Positions 1-9,682 are shown, numbered from the stretch's first letter. The stretch is 64,000 bases of DNA from an uncultured Cedecea sp. (GCF_947498825.1 NZ_CANMLV010000024.1:17519-81518); one strand, 5' to 3'. The notes: a model not told the origin generated them from the sequence alone. A program made the numbers and translations.

Positions 1-612
1 ACACTGGTGTGGTTTGCCAGTAAAGTCAGTAACGGGCAGTTGAATCCATTGCGTCTGGTACTGGCAGGTGTCGCAATTACAGCCCTTTGTAACGCTTTCA
101 CGCAGGCTATTTTGGTTGTAGACCAGGAAAGCCTTGATACCATACTTTTCTGGCTGGCGGGAAGTCTGGTACGAAGTGACGGTGCCAGTATCTACCCGGT
201 CCTGTTGCTGGGAAGCGTGCTGGTTATCGCAGCCTGCCTGTTTGCCAGACAGATGAGCGTGCTGAATGCCGGAGAGGATATCGCCCGTGGCTTAGGCCAG
301 AATATTGCGCGGGTACGTTTATTCGCCAGTATCATGGTGGTCGGTCTGGCGGGTTGTGCTGTCGCCCTTGCCGGAAATATCGGTTTTATTGGGCTTATTG
401 TACCGCATATCGCTCGCCAACTGTTTGGCAGTCATCTCAGTCGCTCTTTGCCCGCCTGTGCGCTGCTGGGGGCCTTACTGTTACTTGCTGCCGATATCAT
501 TGCCCGAGTTATCATTTTACCGCAGGAAGTTCCCGTCGGAGTCATGACCGCGCTAATGGGTGCCCCATTCTTTATTCTGCTCGCCCAGCGAGGAGGAAAA
601 TATGCCCGATAG
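1..612 (+). CDS. Ferric-siderophore ABC transporter permease, FecCD family (5' end outside window)
   Basis: This is the C-terminal part of an inner-membrane permease that moves iron-siderophore complexes from periplasm to cytoplasm. The frame is open from base 1, so the gene begins upstream; about 203 residues are visible, against roughly 330 for the family. Several hydrophobic segments are present, together with the conserved GLIVPHIAR cytoplasmic loop that contacts the ATPase and a late [18 protein letters not shown] segment, both hallmarks of the FecCD/BtuC family. The stop overlaps the start of the next gene by 11 bases, indicating translational coupling. The cognate siderophore cannot be told from the sequence. 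Confidence 0.9.
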   Translation, partial: TLVWFASKVSNGQLNPLRLVLAGVAITALCNAFTQAILVVDQESLDTILFWLAGSLVRSDGASIYPVLLLGSVLVIAACLFARQMSVLNAGEDIARGLGQNIARVRLFASIMVVGLAGCAVALAGNIGFIGLIVPHIARQLFGSHLSRSLPACALLGALLLLAADIIARVIILPQEVPVGVMTALMGAPFFILLAQRGGKYAR

Positions 613-1633
613 TCAGATTTTCCGTATCGGCCCATTGCGGCGTGAATACTCGCCGTCTCTGTTACCTGTTTTCCTGCTGTGCTGTACTGCCACGCTATTG
701 ATTATTGTTGCTGCTCTGAGTATGGGAGAGGTTTTTTTTAGCCTGTCTCAAACGTTAGGATTGTTGTTTGAACCTGATAGCAGCGCCCAGAGTTTTATTT
801 TGCATGAACTGCGGCTTCCGCGGATCATTCTGGCCTTACTGGCGGGTAGTGGACTAGGTATTGCCGGATTAATTATGCAGGCTCTGGTACGTAATCCTTT
901 AGCATCCCCCGATACGCTCGGGGTCACGACGGGAGCCAGCGCAGGGGCATTAATCTGGTTATCTTTTTTTAGTCTTCAATACGGCAGCACGGCAATGCCC
1001 TATGCGGCAATGACAGGGGCTGCAGTCGCCGTAGGGTTTATTTTTCTGCTTTCCTGGCGTAGTGGGGCGACCCCTTTAAGGCTGGTGCTTACGGGTGTCG
1101 GCGTTTCGGCTCTTGCGGGGGCCGGAGTCACACTGGTTTTAGTTTTTAGTCCGCTGACAACGACTTTTTCCGCCTGGGTATGGCTGAGTGGCAGTGTCTA
1201 CGCTGCAAGCTGGGAGAAAGTGCGCCAGTTGCTGGGTATCTATTTATGGGCGCTACCGATTTTACTGATACTGTTTCGCTATATGAAAGTCCTTCAGTTG
1301 CATGATGACCTTGCGACAGGTCTTGGCGTCTCGATACATCCTCGCAGAATATTATTACTTCTCGCCTGCGTGATTCTGGCTGGGGGCGCGATTTCACTGG
1401 TGGGAGCCATGGCTTTTGTGGGATTGATTGCGCCGCACCTTGCCAGACTGATTATTCGCAACGGATTTTTTAGCCAGCTGTTGGTAACGGCTTGCTGTGG
1501 AGGAGGAATGGTGATTATCGCTGATCTGATTGCCAGAACCCTCTTTCTTCCCGCCGATCTGCCTGCCGGTGTTTTTGTTGCCCTGGCTGGCGCCCCGTTA
1601 TTTTTATGGTTGCTTATTCGGCAGCGGACATAA
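602..1633 (+). CDS. Ferric-siderophore ABC transporter permease, FecCD family (second subunit)
   Basis: Second permease of the iron-siderophore importer, pairing with the gene before it to form the BtuC-like heterodimer. I chose the ATG at 602 because it follows a perfect AGGAGG by five bases; an in-frame ATG at 560 lies inside the preceding gene with no such site. The 343-residue product has about nine to ten hydrophobic segments, the family motif [12 protein letters not shown] near residue 95 and the coupling loop GLIAPHLAR. It is like FepG/FecD in length and layout. It overlaps the upstream permease and is followed after 15 bases by the ATPase gene, so it belongs to one operon. Confidence 0.92.
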   Translation: MPDSQIFRIGPLRREYSPSLLPVFLLCCTATLLIIVAALSMGEVFFSLSQTLGLLFEPDSSAQSFILHELRLPRIILALLAGSGLGIAGLIMQALVRNPLASPDTLGVTTGASAGALIWLSFFSLQYGSTAMPYAAMTGAAVAVGFIFLLSWRSGATPLRLVLTGVGVSALAGAGVTLVLVFSPLTTTFSAWVWLSGSVYAASWEKVRQLLGIYLWALPILLILFRYMKVLQLHDDLATGLGVSIHPRRILLLLACVILAGGAISLVGAMAFVGLIAPHLARLIIRNGFFSQLLVTACCGGGMVIIADLIARTLFLPADLPAGVFVALAGAPLFLWLLIRQRT

Positions 1634-1648
1634 CCTGATGGAGAAAAT

Positions 1649-2446
1649 GTGTCTCTTTTAACCCAAAATCTGAGTATCAGCTATCAGCAGAAAAAAGTGA
1701 TAGATAATCTCGATTTAACCTTGCCGGCACAGAAAATATCAGTGCTGATCGGCAGCAATGGCTGCGGTAAGAGTACGTTACTGAAATCTATGGCAAGATT
1801 ACTGCTACCTGAGTCCGGTGCGGTCATTTTAGAGGGGCAGGATATTCATGCCAGTAACACAGCCCAGATTGCACGCAAACTGGCGATTTTGCCCCAAACA
1901 CCTGTTGCGCCGGAAGGTGTGACGGTTCGACAGCTAATTAGCCTTGGTCGTTTTCCTTACCAGAACTGGTTGCGACAATGGTCAGAAGAGGATGAAAAGC
2001 AGGTCGATGAAGCATTGTGTCTGACGGATACTTATACATTACAGCACTCACCTGTAGATGCTTTGTCTGGCGGGCAGCGTCAGAGAGTCTGGATAGCCAT
2101 GACGCTCGCACAGAATACCCACTATCTGCTGCTGGATGAACCGACGACGTATTTAGATTTGGCTCATCAGATAGAGATTCTGGAATTGTTGCGTCAGCTA
2201 AATCAACAACAAAATAAAACCATCGTGATGGTGCTTCATGATCTTAATCTGGCTTGTCGTTATGCTGACAATCTTGTCGCAGTACACCAGGGCGGTATTT
2301 ATGCTCAGGGAACACCACAAGAAATTATGAATGAGACACTGGTGAACACCGTATTTAATTTGCGCTGCAAGATTATCGATGATCCCTTTTTCAACACGCC
2401 TCTGTGTATTCCGTTTCCTGGTGCATTAAATGTTAACGCTAGCTGA
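1649..2446 (+). CDS. Ferric-siderophore ABC transporter ATP-binding protein, FepC/FhuC type
   Basis: ATPase that powers the two FecCD permeases. The 265-residue protein shows Walker A GSNGCGKST near residue 35, the signature LSGGQRQRVW near 138, Walker B LLLDEPTTYLDL and the switch histidine in VLHDLNLACRYAD, all in the order typical of FepC/FhuC/BtuD. The start is GTG at 1649, preceded by a GGAGAAA ribosome binding site; an ATG two bases earlier is in another frame. Its 3' end overlaps the following reductase gene by 17 bases. Iron regulation by Fur would be expected, but the operon promoter is outside the window. Confidence 0.93.
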   Translation: MSLLTQNLSISYQQKKVIDNLDLTLPAQKISVLIGSNGCGKSTLLKSMARLLLPESGAVILEGQDIHASNTAQIARKLAILPQTPVAPEGVTVRQLISLGRFPYQNWLRQWSEEDEKQVDEALCLTDTYTLQHSPVDALSGGQRQRVWIAMTLAQNTHYLLLDEPTTYLDLAHQIEILELLRQLNQQQNKTIVMVLHDLNLACRYADNLVAVHQGGIYAQGTPQEIMNETLVNTVFNLRCKIIDDPFFNTPLCIPFPGALNVNAS

Positions 2447-3206
2447 ACGTACCTATTTACAAACCTGTTTTCGTCTGCGTAAACGTAGTGAGGCTGATGC
2501 ACGCAGCCTCAGCGCACGTTCTTTACTGGATACTGATAACTGTCGTCAGATGTTAACGACGATAATGCCGCTGACGGGGGCCCCAGACCTGGGAATTGCT
2601 GCCTCTTTGTTCGTTAAACGGCTCGCTTTCCTTGTCACGGGGAATGTGCTGTATGCGATGAGCGTATTTGATAAAGGCCTGGTTCTGTCACTCGAAGGCT
2701 GTCAGCTGGAATATGCTCATGACAACGGGCTATGGACATCGTCATTATCGGCTGATATGAAGGAGGGGAACGCTCCTGCTGTCGGACGTGAGCAATGGCG
2801 TGAAGAGATTGTTGGGGCATTATTTAAAGATTTTTTTGTGCCATTACTGGACGTTTTGTCGCGAGTCGGTGATATCCCGATGCACATACTATGGGAGAAT
2901 GTTGCGGTTCGCGTTTATTCCCTGTACCAGGGGCGTATGGATGGGCTCGATCCGCAACAGGAGCAACGCCGCCGGACAGATTACGACTGGTTACTGAAGC
3001 AGGCTGATGCCACAGTTTTTGGTCTGCCCTGGAATCCATTAAAACGCTTTAACCGACCACTTAAACAAACTATCACCGGAGAACAAATCCGTTTTCGTCG
3101 GACCTGTTGTTTCTATTATAAAGCTACGACACCTGTTGAATATTGTCATAATTGCCCGCTGATTATCACTAAAGATATGACCGCTGTTGTCAGTGATAAA
3201 AAATAA
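2430..3206 (+). CDS. Siderophore-iron reductase, FhuF-like [2Fe-2S] protein
   Basis: A 258-residue cytoplasmic protein at the end of the siderophore operon, probably releasing iron by reducing the imported ferric complex. The diagnostic feature is the C-terminal cluster motif with cysteines at about 226, 227, 239 and 242 (CC, then eleven residues, then CxxC), which in FhuF binds a [2Fe-2S] centre. The rest of the protein follows the FhuF/FscN pattern but I can assign no catalytic residues. The ATG at 2430 overlaps the ATPase gene, implying coupled translation. The next gene is convergent, so this is the last gene of the operon. Confidence 0.85.
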   Translation: MLTLAERTYLQTCFRLRKRSEADARSLSARSLLDTDNCRQMLTTIMPLTGAPDLGIAASLFVKRLAFLVTGNVLYAMSVFDKGLVLSLEGCQLEYAHDNGLWTSSLSADMKEGNAPAVGREQWREEIVGALFKDFFVPLLDVLSRVGDIPMHILWENVAVRVYSLYQGRMDGLDPQQEQRRRTDYDWLLKQADATVFGLPWNPLKRFNRPLKQTITGEQIRFRRTCCFYYKATTPVEYCHNCPLIITKDMTAVVSDKK

Positions 3207-3249
3207 AGTCTTCAGCGATTTCCGGGGCCATCATGACAGGGCTTTCTAT

Positions 3250-3356
3250 TCATACTTCAGGCTGTACGTGCGTTGGCTGCATTCGCTCACCCGAATCACT
3301 CACTTGAGTAAGCTCATCGGGATTCTCTTATTTGCCGCTTTCGCTCGACTTCGCTA
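3250..3356. repeat. ERIC-like intergenic repeat
   Basis: Sits between the convergent reductase and outer-membrane protein genes. It begins with TCATACTTCAGGCTG and has the ERIC-style centre CACCCGAATCACTCACTTGAG followed by TAAGCTCATCGGGATTCTC, where CCCGA and TCGGG form an inverted repeat. This matches my memory of the ERIC/IRU core but the outer arms are divergent. No coding capacity. Transcribed copies of such elements form long hairpins and may affect the 3' ends of both flanking mRNAs. Confidence 0.7.
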
Positions 3357-3362
3357 GTTAAA

Positions 3363-4196
3363 TCAGAAACTCCACGTCAGTCCCAGTACCGGACCGCTTT
3401 GTAATATGTCATGAACATGACCCTGGCGATCGTAATTAACTTTAAAAGCCTTATAGCCCCCTGATAGCGTAATATTATTGGCAAAAGTATAATTCACCGT
3501 AGACAGAAGTGACCAAGTATAATCTGAGCCGACCCCCAGGCCTCCTGCATCAATTTCAGACATAAAAGAAATATTATCAGCGAGAGGAACAAAGACTCTG
3601 GCCCCTACAAGCGGGTCTATCCACCAGAATGACTCGCCGTAAGAGACGCGGTGCTCCCCTATTGTAGGATGGCTGGCGTTAACTCTGACGTTATTTTTGA
3701 TGTACCAGTAGCGCATTCCGCCCAGTATATCGAGGGTATAATGGGAATTATCAATAATACGGTAGCCGCTCATCATGGTGGTAATAAACTGTGTGGTGTC
3801 GGCTCTGCCGCTGATATGTGTACCTTGAGGAATAACACCCGTCATCCCCGGTATCTGAAATGCAGGTAAATTATTGTATCTCCTGCGGTCAGTGCCGTCG
3901 GCATACATAATATTACCTGAAAATACCAGGCGCCCCTTACGAGCCCAGATATTCGTAAAACTCCCCAGATTAAGGTTACTCAGTACTTCAGAAAAAGACT
4001 GCTTAACGTCAACGGTTTCTCCACGCTGGAAAGGGGACATTCTGCCACTGAACCCCGCCGCCCAGATAAAAGGGCTTAGCTGAAATACCCAGGCTTGCTC
4101 TTCTTCTGAAGCGATATGGGCAGGTACTGAAGACGTAGCTCCAATGGCTTGAAAGCAAGCCAGAGGGAGTGCAATTAACAGAGCGTATCGGTTCAA
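3363..4196 (-). CDS. Outer-membrane beta-barrel protein of unknown function
   Basis: The 277-residue product starts with a Sec signal peptide (positive MNRY, hydrophobic core, cleavage likely after FQAIGA near residue 20) and continues as alternating beta strands rich in aromatic girdle residues (FQLSPFIWAAGFSG, GMRYWYIKN, LSGGYKAFKV). It ends in LTWSF with a terminal phenylalanine, the usual BAM recognition signal. The start is TTG at 4196, chosen because AAGGA lies eight bases upstream; the nearby ATG codons are in other frames. The architecture fits a periplasm-facing small barrel; I do not recognise a named family member, substrate or ligand. It stands alone, convergent to the siderophore operon. 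Confidence 0.7.
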   Translation of the reverse strand: MNRYALLIALPLACFQAIGATSSVPAHIASEEEQAWVFQLSPFIWAAGFSGRMSPFQRGETVDVKQSFSEVLSNLNLGSFTNIWARKGRLVFSGNIMYADGTDRRRYNNLPAFQIPGMTGVIPQGTHISGRADTTQFITTMMSGYRIIDNSHYTLDILGGMRYWYIKNNVRVNASHPTIGEHRVSYGESFWWIDPLVGARVFVPLADNISFMSEIDAGGLGVGSDYTWSLLSTVNYTFANNITLSGGYKAFKVNYDRQGHVHDILQSGPVLGLTWSF

Positions 4197-4424
4197 GATG
4201 CATTTCCTTATGCAATAAACACCGGTTAAGTCAGTAAGAGTTTATCCCATCAGGCTATTTTATTTGCCATTCTGGCCCCGGGCAGTGCTCAAAATCCTCA
4301 CGTACTGCGTGTACGCTCCGGTTGTCCGCGCACTCTTGGTCCAAACTGTCTGCAACAATGTCCGCCTACGGTGATAGCTCTAAGTGCCTGATATGATTTT
4401 ATTTCACTGCCAGATATAATGCTT

Positions 4425-4458
4425 CCTGCATGAGAATTGTTATTCATGCAGGTTTTTT
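4425..4458 (+). terminator. Orphan intrinsic terminator
   Basis: Perfect 9-bp stem CCTGCATGA / TCATGCAGG around a 10-base loop, followed by six T residues. No protein gene lies upstream on the plus strand; the nearest gene is on the minus strand and starts at 4196. It may therefore end a small RNA. Confidence 0.6.
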
Positions 4459-4573
4459 AGCGATAAATCAGAATACTGAATGATACTGTGAGCGTTCTTC
4501 CCGGAATACTGTAACGGGATTTGAAATGTCTTTGATGAGTTACTGATAAAAATCTGCCATAGCTTTCAGTTTT

Positions 4574-4613
4574 TATCAACACTCTTAATTTGAATAATTT
4601 AAGAGTGTTGATA
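4574..4613. repeat. 15-bp perfect inverted repeat
   Basis: Arms TATCAACACTCTTAA and TTAAGAGTGTTGATA separated by ten AT-rich bases. On the plus strand it is not followed by a T run, so it is more likely a protein-binding palindrome or cruciform than a terminator. Its partner gene is unclear. Confidence 0.45.
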
Positions 4614-4986
4614 GTTGTGCTTTATTTTCCAAAAAACACTATGGATATATGATGGTAATTTCCAGTTAATGATGACGCTATTAAATTGTTAAGATGGTGT
4701 TTTAAAATAATAAATGTTTTTTTGTTATGGATTTGATATGCCAATAATTGTCAATAAAGATAATTATAACGAGTACTCTTGATTAAATAGGACAGTAAAA
4801 AAATCAGATGTAATCTTATAGGTTCCAAAAACATGTGCTACTCAAGTTATTTCTCTGGCGAGGCACGGTTTCCGTAAAATTAACACGCATCAGCAATCTG
4901 TTGATGTGCTGTTCTGAAGCCTCTGAAGAACGTGCACTTCGCAATGGCTCGCCTGAAGCAAGATAAACATCAACATTCGCGATATA

Positions 4987-5090
4987 TACCCGTCATACTT
5001 CAAGTTTCCTGAGCGCTGCCTGTCTCCGACCCGCTGAATCACATAGTTTATCTGTGCTTATCGACAGGCTGAATCTGTCATTTGGGAGGG
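4987..5090. repeat. Degenerate ERIC-like repeat (127-bp family)
   Basis: Starts with TATACCCGTCATACTTCAAG and carries the core GAATCACATAGTTTATCTGTG, the same core as the complete 127-bp copy at 25286-25412 and the copy near 40545. The second end is degraded, so the boundary at about 5090 is approximate. Confidence 0.6.
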
Positions 5091-5641
5091 AAGTTACGCC
5101 TCTTCCTCCCCCGTATTGTCTCTGCTGACAGGTCTTTTTCGCCATATGGCTTACAAAAAAACATCATTTTGTTTAATTTCCATACTGGGGAATGATAGTT
5201 GAAATTTCTTTACACTTTGCCTTTTGTTAGTTTTCTGGTGTTATTTTGTTAATTTCATGTGGTTTATATGCTCTTGAAGGGTATCTGTTTTGTTAAATGC
5301 AAGATTTTTCCTGGTGAATATATAAGAATACTCCTTAAATTAATCGCTAATAATAAATAAATATTAAACGTAAGTTGTATTTAATATAATTTACAAAACG
5401 AATTCACTAAATAAGCTCAAAATAAACGCTTGTGATTCTCCGAAGAAATAAACTAGTATTAACCCTATATTATGTGTGTTCGTTATACTTGAATCTCTTT
5501 CAATGCTGACATAATGGTATTTTCCTGTTTCAGAATTTATTTTTGTTATCTGGCTAATGATATCATGCTAAATAATTCTATGCTTTCTGGATATATCTAT
5601 TCTGGCAGCTATTTAATAGCTAAAAATAAAAGGTCTTTCTA

Positions 5642-6328
5642 ATGAAAAAATTAACACTTTCGTTAATGGCGTTAGCTTTTGCTGGATTATCCGGAAGCGC
5701 GATGGCAGCAGTAAGCGATGAAGGCTATTACGGTGCCGCTCGTCTGAGCAAAGTATGGCAAAAAGCTGACAGCATGGACACCAGCAGCCGTCCGGGCATT
5801 GGCCAGTTTATGGCAGGTGAAGACAAAGATAACTTCTATAACGGTTCAATCGCTGCCGGTTATCAGTACGGTAATGGCTGGCGTACCGAAGGTGAATATA
5901 CCTTTAAGAAAAAGAGTGAGTATACCAGTGGTTCCAGCAGATTCCCTACCAGTCTGAACCACCATAAAACCGAGTCCCAGCGTTTGATGTTGAACGCATA
6001 TCGTGACTACGAAGTCTATCAGGGCGTTTCCCTGTATGGCACCGTTGGTCTGGGTATTGCAAAAGTGAAATCATCTGGCTGGCAGAACCGGACTGCGAAT
6101 CAATTCAATAGCAATACCGATACTAACCTGGCCTATTCTGTCGGCGCCGGTATCAGCTATGAGCCAGTTGATAAATTAAGCTTCGACCTGGGTTATCGCT
6201 ATATTGATTTAGGTAAAGTTGAAAGCGGTATGAATAATTTTACTAATGTCAGAGGTCTGCAAGACGAGCAGATGAAAGCGCACTTAAAATCACAAGAATT
6301 GACTTTAGGTGCCAGATACCTGTTCTAA
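5642..6328 (+). CDS. Outer-membrane beta-barrel protein, opacity/PagN-type
   Basis: A 228-residue protein with a clear Sec signal peptide (MKKLTLSLMALAFAG, cleavage after AMA near residue 22) and an eight-strand barrel pattern: repeated aromatic-rich strands such as NGWRTEGEYTFKKK, GVSLYGTVGLGIAKV and LSFDLGYRYIDLG, separated by long hydrophilic loops. It ends in LGARYLF with terminal phenylalanine. The GYRYIDLG segment is typical of opacity-type or Tia/Hek/PagN adhesin barrels, so a surface role in adhesion or serum interaction is plausible but unproven. The ATG at 5642 follows AAAGG (5630-5634) by seven bases. The long AT-rich leader suggests silencing by H-NS. A terminator follows at 6411. 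Confidence 0.75.
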   Translation: MKKLTLSLMALAFAGLSGSAMAAVSDEGYYGAARLSKVWQKADSMDTSSRPGIGQFMAGEDKDNFYNGSIAAGYQYGNGWRTEGEYTFKKKSEYTSGSSRFPTSLNHHKTESQRLMLNAYRDYEVYQGVSLYGTVGLGIAKVKSSGWQNRTANQFNSNTDTNLAYSVGAGISYEPVDKLSFDLGYRYIDLGKVESGMNNFTNVRGLQDEQMKAHLKSQELTLGARYLF

Positions 6329-6410
6329 TTGGCAGGGGGAATTCCTCTGCTATTTATGGGAATGATACCCTTTCCATCCTGACTCAGGTTTATATTTTTA
6401 TCTGATTAAT

Positions 6411-6447
6411 AATATTCGTCGAAATAATATTTCGGCGAATATTTTTT
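6411..6447 (+). terminator. Intrinsic terminator of the opacity-type gene
   Basis: Inverted repeat AATATTCGTCGAAA / TTTCGGCGAATATT (one G-T pair) around a short loop, followed directly by seven T residues. It lies about 80 bases after the stop at 6328 and just before the IS200-like left end. Confidence 0.8.
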
Positions 6448-6463
6448 TATTGTCAGCTTTAAA

Positions 6464-7065
6464 CCACCTCCTCGGGAGGTGGTGATTGTTCCTGTGAGGC
6501 TATAGCCTGAAAGAAGCCCATGCCAGAAAATTCCAGCTTACTCACCACAAGTAAGAAGGAAATCACTGACATGAGCAGCTATAGAAGTTCAGCACATGTG
6601 TTTTGGCGTTGCAAATACCATCTTGTCTGGACACCGAAATATCGTTTCAAAATCCTGACAGGCGCACTAGGTAAAGAGCTTTACCGTTCCATTTATATTC
6701 TGTGCAACATGAAGGATTGCGAGATTCTGGAGCTAAATGTGCAATCAGATCATGTTCATCTGGTAGTAATGATCCCGCCGAAAATATCGATATCTACACT
6801 GATGGGCGTCCTGAAAGGACGCAGTGCTATTCGTCTTTACAACAAATTCCCGCATATACGTAAAAAACTTTGGGGCAATCATTTTTGGGCAAGGGGGTAT
6901 TTTGTCGATACGATGGGAGTGAACGAAGAAATTATCAGACGATATGTAAGGCATCAGGATAAGAAGGCCCAAGAATACGAACAGCAAATGGAGTTGTTAC
7001 AGGATTAAAACGAATGAAGCCCCCTTTTAGGGGGCCCCTTGTAAAGCCACCTCTTCAAGAGGTGG
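6464..7065 (+). mobile_element. IS200/IS605-family insertion sequence (tnpA only)
   Basis: Single-gene element bounded by subterminal hairpins rather than inverted terminal repeats. The left hairpin is CCACCTCC-TCG-GGAGGTGG (6464-6482) and the right hairpin CCACCTCT-TCA-AGAGGTGG (7047-7065). Such imperfect-palindrome ends are recognised as single-stranded DNA by the TnpA dimer. The true tips extend somewhat beyond the hairpins (roughly 6450 to 7085). An internal hairpin with GCCCCC/GGGGGC arms at 7019-7035 after tnpA probably terminates its transcript. The element looks intact and sits directly after a terminator, harming no gene. Confidence 0.85.
6571..7008 (+). CDS. tnpA: IS200/IS605-family transposase TnpA (Y1 HUH)
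   Basis: A 145-residue Y1 transposase that excises and inserts the element as a single-strand circle. The metal-binding HUH motif is HVH at residues 61-63 within SDHVHLVV, and the catalytic tyrosine is Tyr125 in IIRRYVRHQ; both are intact, as are the basic N-terminal strand CKYHLVWTPKYR and the terminal helix. The length is normal for the family. I chose the ATG at 6571 (AAGGA ten bases upstream) over an ATG at 6520 because the conserved N-terminus MSSYRSSAHVFW starts here. No tnpB accompanies it. Confidence 0.9.
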   Translation: MSSYRSSAHVFWRCKYHLVWTPKYRFKILTGALGKELYRSIYILCNMKDCEILELNVQSDHVHLVVMIPPKISISTLMGVLKGRSAIRLYNKFPHIRKKLWGNHFWARGYFVDTMGVNEEIIRRYVRHQDKKAQEYEQQMELLQD

Positions 7066-7298
7066 ATTTTTACTACGGAAAGCGTTTCAGAAAACGCTGA
7101 CTATCCCCGCTACTCAACAGCAACGTCCATCAAACCACACTCTCTCTGGCCTTTGTGCAGATCCCCCCGGCGAGGTCGAATGTTGGGCGGCTGGCTACGT
7201 TGATAAAAATAGCACACCGTTGTTTTCTCCGTTCTCTGTATCGCTCTCCTCCCAGATATAATATTGTTTCTGTACCGCTATGTTATGGATATTTCTTT

Positions 7299-7829
7299 GT
7301 GATTTTAATCATCTATGCTCACCCTTATGCGAATTTTTCTCATGCTAACCGCTTTATGCTGGAACAGGCGAGTTCGCTACCTGAGGTAAAGATCCACTCT
7401 CTGTACGATAACTATCCTGATTTTTCGATAGACGTTGCCCGTGAACAACAGCTTCTTTCTGAAGCCAGACTGATTATTCTGCAACATCCGATGCAGTGGT
7501 ACAGCATGCCGCCTCTGCTCAAATTATGGCTGGATAAAGTACTGAGCTATGGCTGGGCTTATGGTCATGAAGGTAAACAATTGCAAGGAAAATCATTTCT
7601 TTGGGCGGTTTCGACAGGTGGAAACGCTGGTCATTTTTCTCTGGGCGATCACCCTGGGTTCGATATTCTGGCCCAGCCCTTACAGGCAACCGCACTCTAT
7701 TGCGGAATGAACTGGCTTCCCCCTTTTGCCGTGCATAACGCGTTTGCCGGTGATGATGGTGAATTACAGCGCGGCGCTGAACACTATAAACAGAGACTGG
7801 TTGAATGGCTGGAGGCCGAGCGTGGATAG
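7299..7829 (+). CDS. kefF: KefF, ancillary quinone oxidoreductase of the KefC K+/H+ antiporter
   Basis: A soluble flavodoxin-like FMN protein that binds KefC at the membrane and is needed for its full activity during electrophile stress. The start is GTG at 7299, giving ILIIYAHPY as the first strand and 176 residues, exactly the length of E. coli KefF; in-frame ATGs further upstream would add a non-homologous extension. Family landmarks include the residues [24 protein letters not shown], the [11 protein letters not shown] loop and [10 protein letters not shown] at the flavin site. The stop overlaps the kefC start by eight bases, as in E. coli, so the two are translated together. Confidence 0.93.
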   Translation: MILIIYAHPYANFSHANRFMLEQASSLPEVKIHSLYDNYPDFSIDVAREQQLLSEARLIILQHPMQWYSMPPLLKLWLDKVLSYGWAYGHEGKQLQGKSFLWAVSTGGNAGHFSLGDHPGFDILAQPLQATALYCGMNWLPPFAVHNAFAGDDGELQRGAEHYKQRLVEWLEAERG

Positions 7830-9666
7830 TCATAGCATTGAACAAGTCCTGGTTTACCTGGGAGCCGCTGCCTTTATTGTGCCGCTGGCTGTTCGTATTG
7901 GTATCGGTTCGGTACTGGGTTATCTGATTGCTGGCTGTATTATCGGACCCTGGGGACTCAAATTCGTCGATAACGTACACACTATTCTCGAATTTGCGGA
8001 AATTGGCGTTGTCCTGATGCTGTTTATTATTGGTCTGGAGATGGATCCAAAGCGCCTGTGGAGTATACGTCGGGACGTGTTTGGCAGCGGTAGTCTCCAG
8101 ATGGTTATCTGTGGTCTCGGCCTTTCTGTATTTTCGATGGTGATGGGATTGGGTTGGCCCGTCGCATTACTTATCGGTTTTACGCTGGCACTCTCTTCCA
8201 CCGCGATAGCCATGGCGGCGATGAATGAACGTAATCTGCTGACCTCGCCTGTTGGTCGTTCAACCTTCTCAGTCCTGTTACTGCAGGATATTGCTGCCAT
8301 TCCTTTGGTTGCCATTATTCCACTGTTGTCGAGCAGTGGTAGCGCGATGGATCTTCATTCCATAGGTATTTCCGCTGCGAAAATTGTTGCTGCCTTAGTG
8401 CTGGTTGTCTTGCTGGGGCGCTATATTACTCGTCCTATTTTGCACTTTGTTGCCCGTTCAGGGGTCAGAGAAGTGTTCAGTGCCGTTGCCTTATTCCTGG
8501 TATTTGGTTTCGGCATTTTGCTGGAAAATGCCGGTCTCTCTATGGCGATGGGGGCTTTCCTGGCAGGCGTCTTGCTGGCAAGTTCAGAGTATCGCCATGC
8601 GCTGGAAAGTGATATTGAACCCTTTAAAGGACTGCTACTTGGCCTGTTCTTTATGGGCGTTGGCATGTCTGTCGATTTCGGAACGCTATTTGAGAACCCT
8701 TTGCGTGTACTCGGTTTCCTGGCGGGCTTTCTTGTCATCAAATTATTCACCTTATGGCTGGTGGCGCGCATCACCCGCGTAGCCAAATTGCAACGCCGCT
8801 GGTATGCCGTGTTACTCGGACAGGGCAGTGAATTTGCTTTTGTGGTCATTGGCGTGGCCAACAGTGCGCAGGTGCTCGATGACAACTGGGCTAAGATGCT
8901 TATCTTAGTTGCCGCGTTATCGATGGCGATTACGCCATTGTTACTGCTGCTGCTCTCTGCGGCTGAAGGCCGGAAGAAACAAGAGAGCTTACCCGCAGAT
9001 GTGATTGATGAAGAGGCCCCGGCGGTGATTATTGCCGGTTTTGGTCGTTTCGGACAAATTGCCGGGCGCTTGCTGATGACCGCGAATGTTAAGGTCATTG
9101 TGTTGGATCACGATCCTGATCATATTGAAATATTGCGCAAACTGGGCATGCAGGTCTATTACGGGGATGCCACCAGACCAGATTTACTGGAATCTGCCGG
9201 TGCCCATAAAGCCAGGCTGCTTATCAATGCTATCGACGATCCGGACAATAGCCTGGCGCTGACGGAGATGGTCAATGATAACTTCCCGCATCTTTTACAG
9301 CTGGCGCGTGCGCGAGACGTGGAGCACTACGTGGCATTACGCCGTGCTGGTATTGAGCACCCGCAGCGTGAAGTGTTTGAAAGCGCGCTGAGTATAGGGC
9401 GGGACGCATTGAAAGCACTCGGGGTTGGGGCCTATGAAGCCAAAGAGATGAGCGATCATTTCCGCCGCTATAATACGCAGATACTCGAAGAACTCTCTCA
9501 GGATGACAGCCTGACAACACGCGCCGAAATGCTGAAAAAAGGCCATCATTTAATCAGTGATATGATTACCGACGACAAGCGTCATCTTTCTTCTGTACGA
9601 TTACATGGCTGGAAAGGGACTGACGAAGGCCTTCATAACGGAACGTCAGAGACCGGCACCCGGTAA
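7822..9666 (+). CDS. kefC: KefC, glutathione-gated K+/H+ antiporter
   Basis: Inner-membrane potassium efflux system held shut by glutathione and opened by glutathione adducts, acidifying the cytoplasm to protect against electrophiles. The 614-residue protein (E. coli about 620) begins with GTG at 7822, within kefF. It has a CPA2 antiporter domain of about 12 membrane segments (residues 1-380), the regulatory loop [13 protein letters not shown] near residue 260, and a C-terminal RCK/KTN nucleotide-binding fold starting at [14 protein letters not shown] near residue 398. The tail after residue 560 is hydrophilic. A terminator follows at 9683. Confidence 0.94.
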   Translation: MDSHSIEQVLVYLGAAAFIVPLAVRIGIGSVLGYLIAGCIIGPWGLKFVDNVHTILEFAEIGVVLMLFIIGLEMDPKRLWSIRRDVFGSGSLQMVICGLGLSVFSMVMGLGWPVALLIGFTLALSSTAIAMAAMNERNLLTSPVGRSTFSVLLLQDIAAIPLVAIIPLLSSSGSAMDLHSIGISAAKIVAALVLVVLLGRYITRPILHFVARSGVREVFSAVALFLVFGFGILLENAGLSMAMGAFLAGVLLASSEYRHALESDIEPFKGLLLGLFFMGVGMSVDFGTLFENPLRVLGFLAGFLVIKLFTLWLVARITRVAKLQRRWYAVLLGQGSEFAFVVIGVANSAQVLDDNWAKMLILVAALSMAITPLLLLLLSAAEGRKKQESLPADVIDEEAPAVIIAGFGRFGQIAGRLLMTANVKVIVLDHDPDHIEILRKLGMQVYYGDATRPDLLESAGAHKARLLINAIDDPDNSLALTEMVNDNFPHLLQLARARDVEHYVALRRAGIEHPQREVFESALSIGRDALKALGVGAYEAKEMSDHFRRYNTQILEELSQDDSLTTRAEMLKKGHHLISDMITDDKRHLSSVRLHGWKGTDEGLHNGTSETGTR

Positions 9667-9682
9667 GCGATAGCAAATAAAC

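Larger units (their letters stand above)
4197..5641. other. AT-rich intergenic region with no convincing intact gene
   Basis: About 1.4 kb between the two outer-membrane protein genes. It holds an orphan intrinsic terminator (4425-4458), a 15-bp inverted repeat (4574-4613), a short open reading remnant on the minus strand (about 4816-4985) and a degenerate ERIC-like repeat (about 4987-5090). From about 5150 to 5641 it is strongly AT-rich, as expected of an H-NS-bound promoter region ahead of the gene at 5642. A GC-rich stretch at 4270-4380 with palindromic patches looks like a dispersed repeat but I cannot name it. Confidence 0.5.

Noticed and set aside
4425..4452. Fur box inside the orphan terminator (GAATTGTTATTCATG)
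   Set aside because: The resemblance to the Fur consensus is weak and falls in the stem-loop itself; no iron gene starts nearby.
8405..9098. Long frames on the opposite strand and alternative frame within kefC
   Set aside because: They lie wholly inside a clearly conserved gene and read as low-information shadows.
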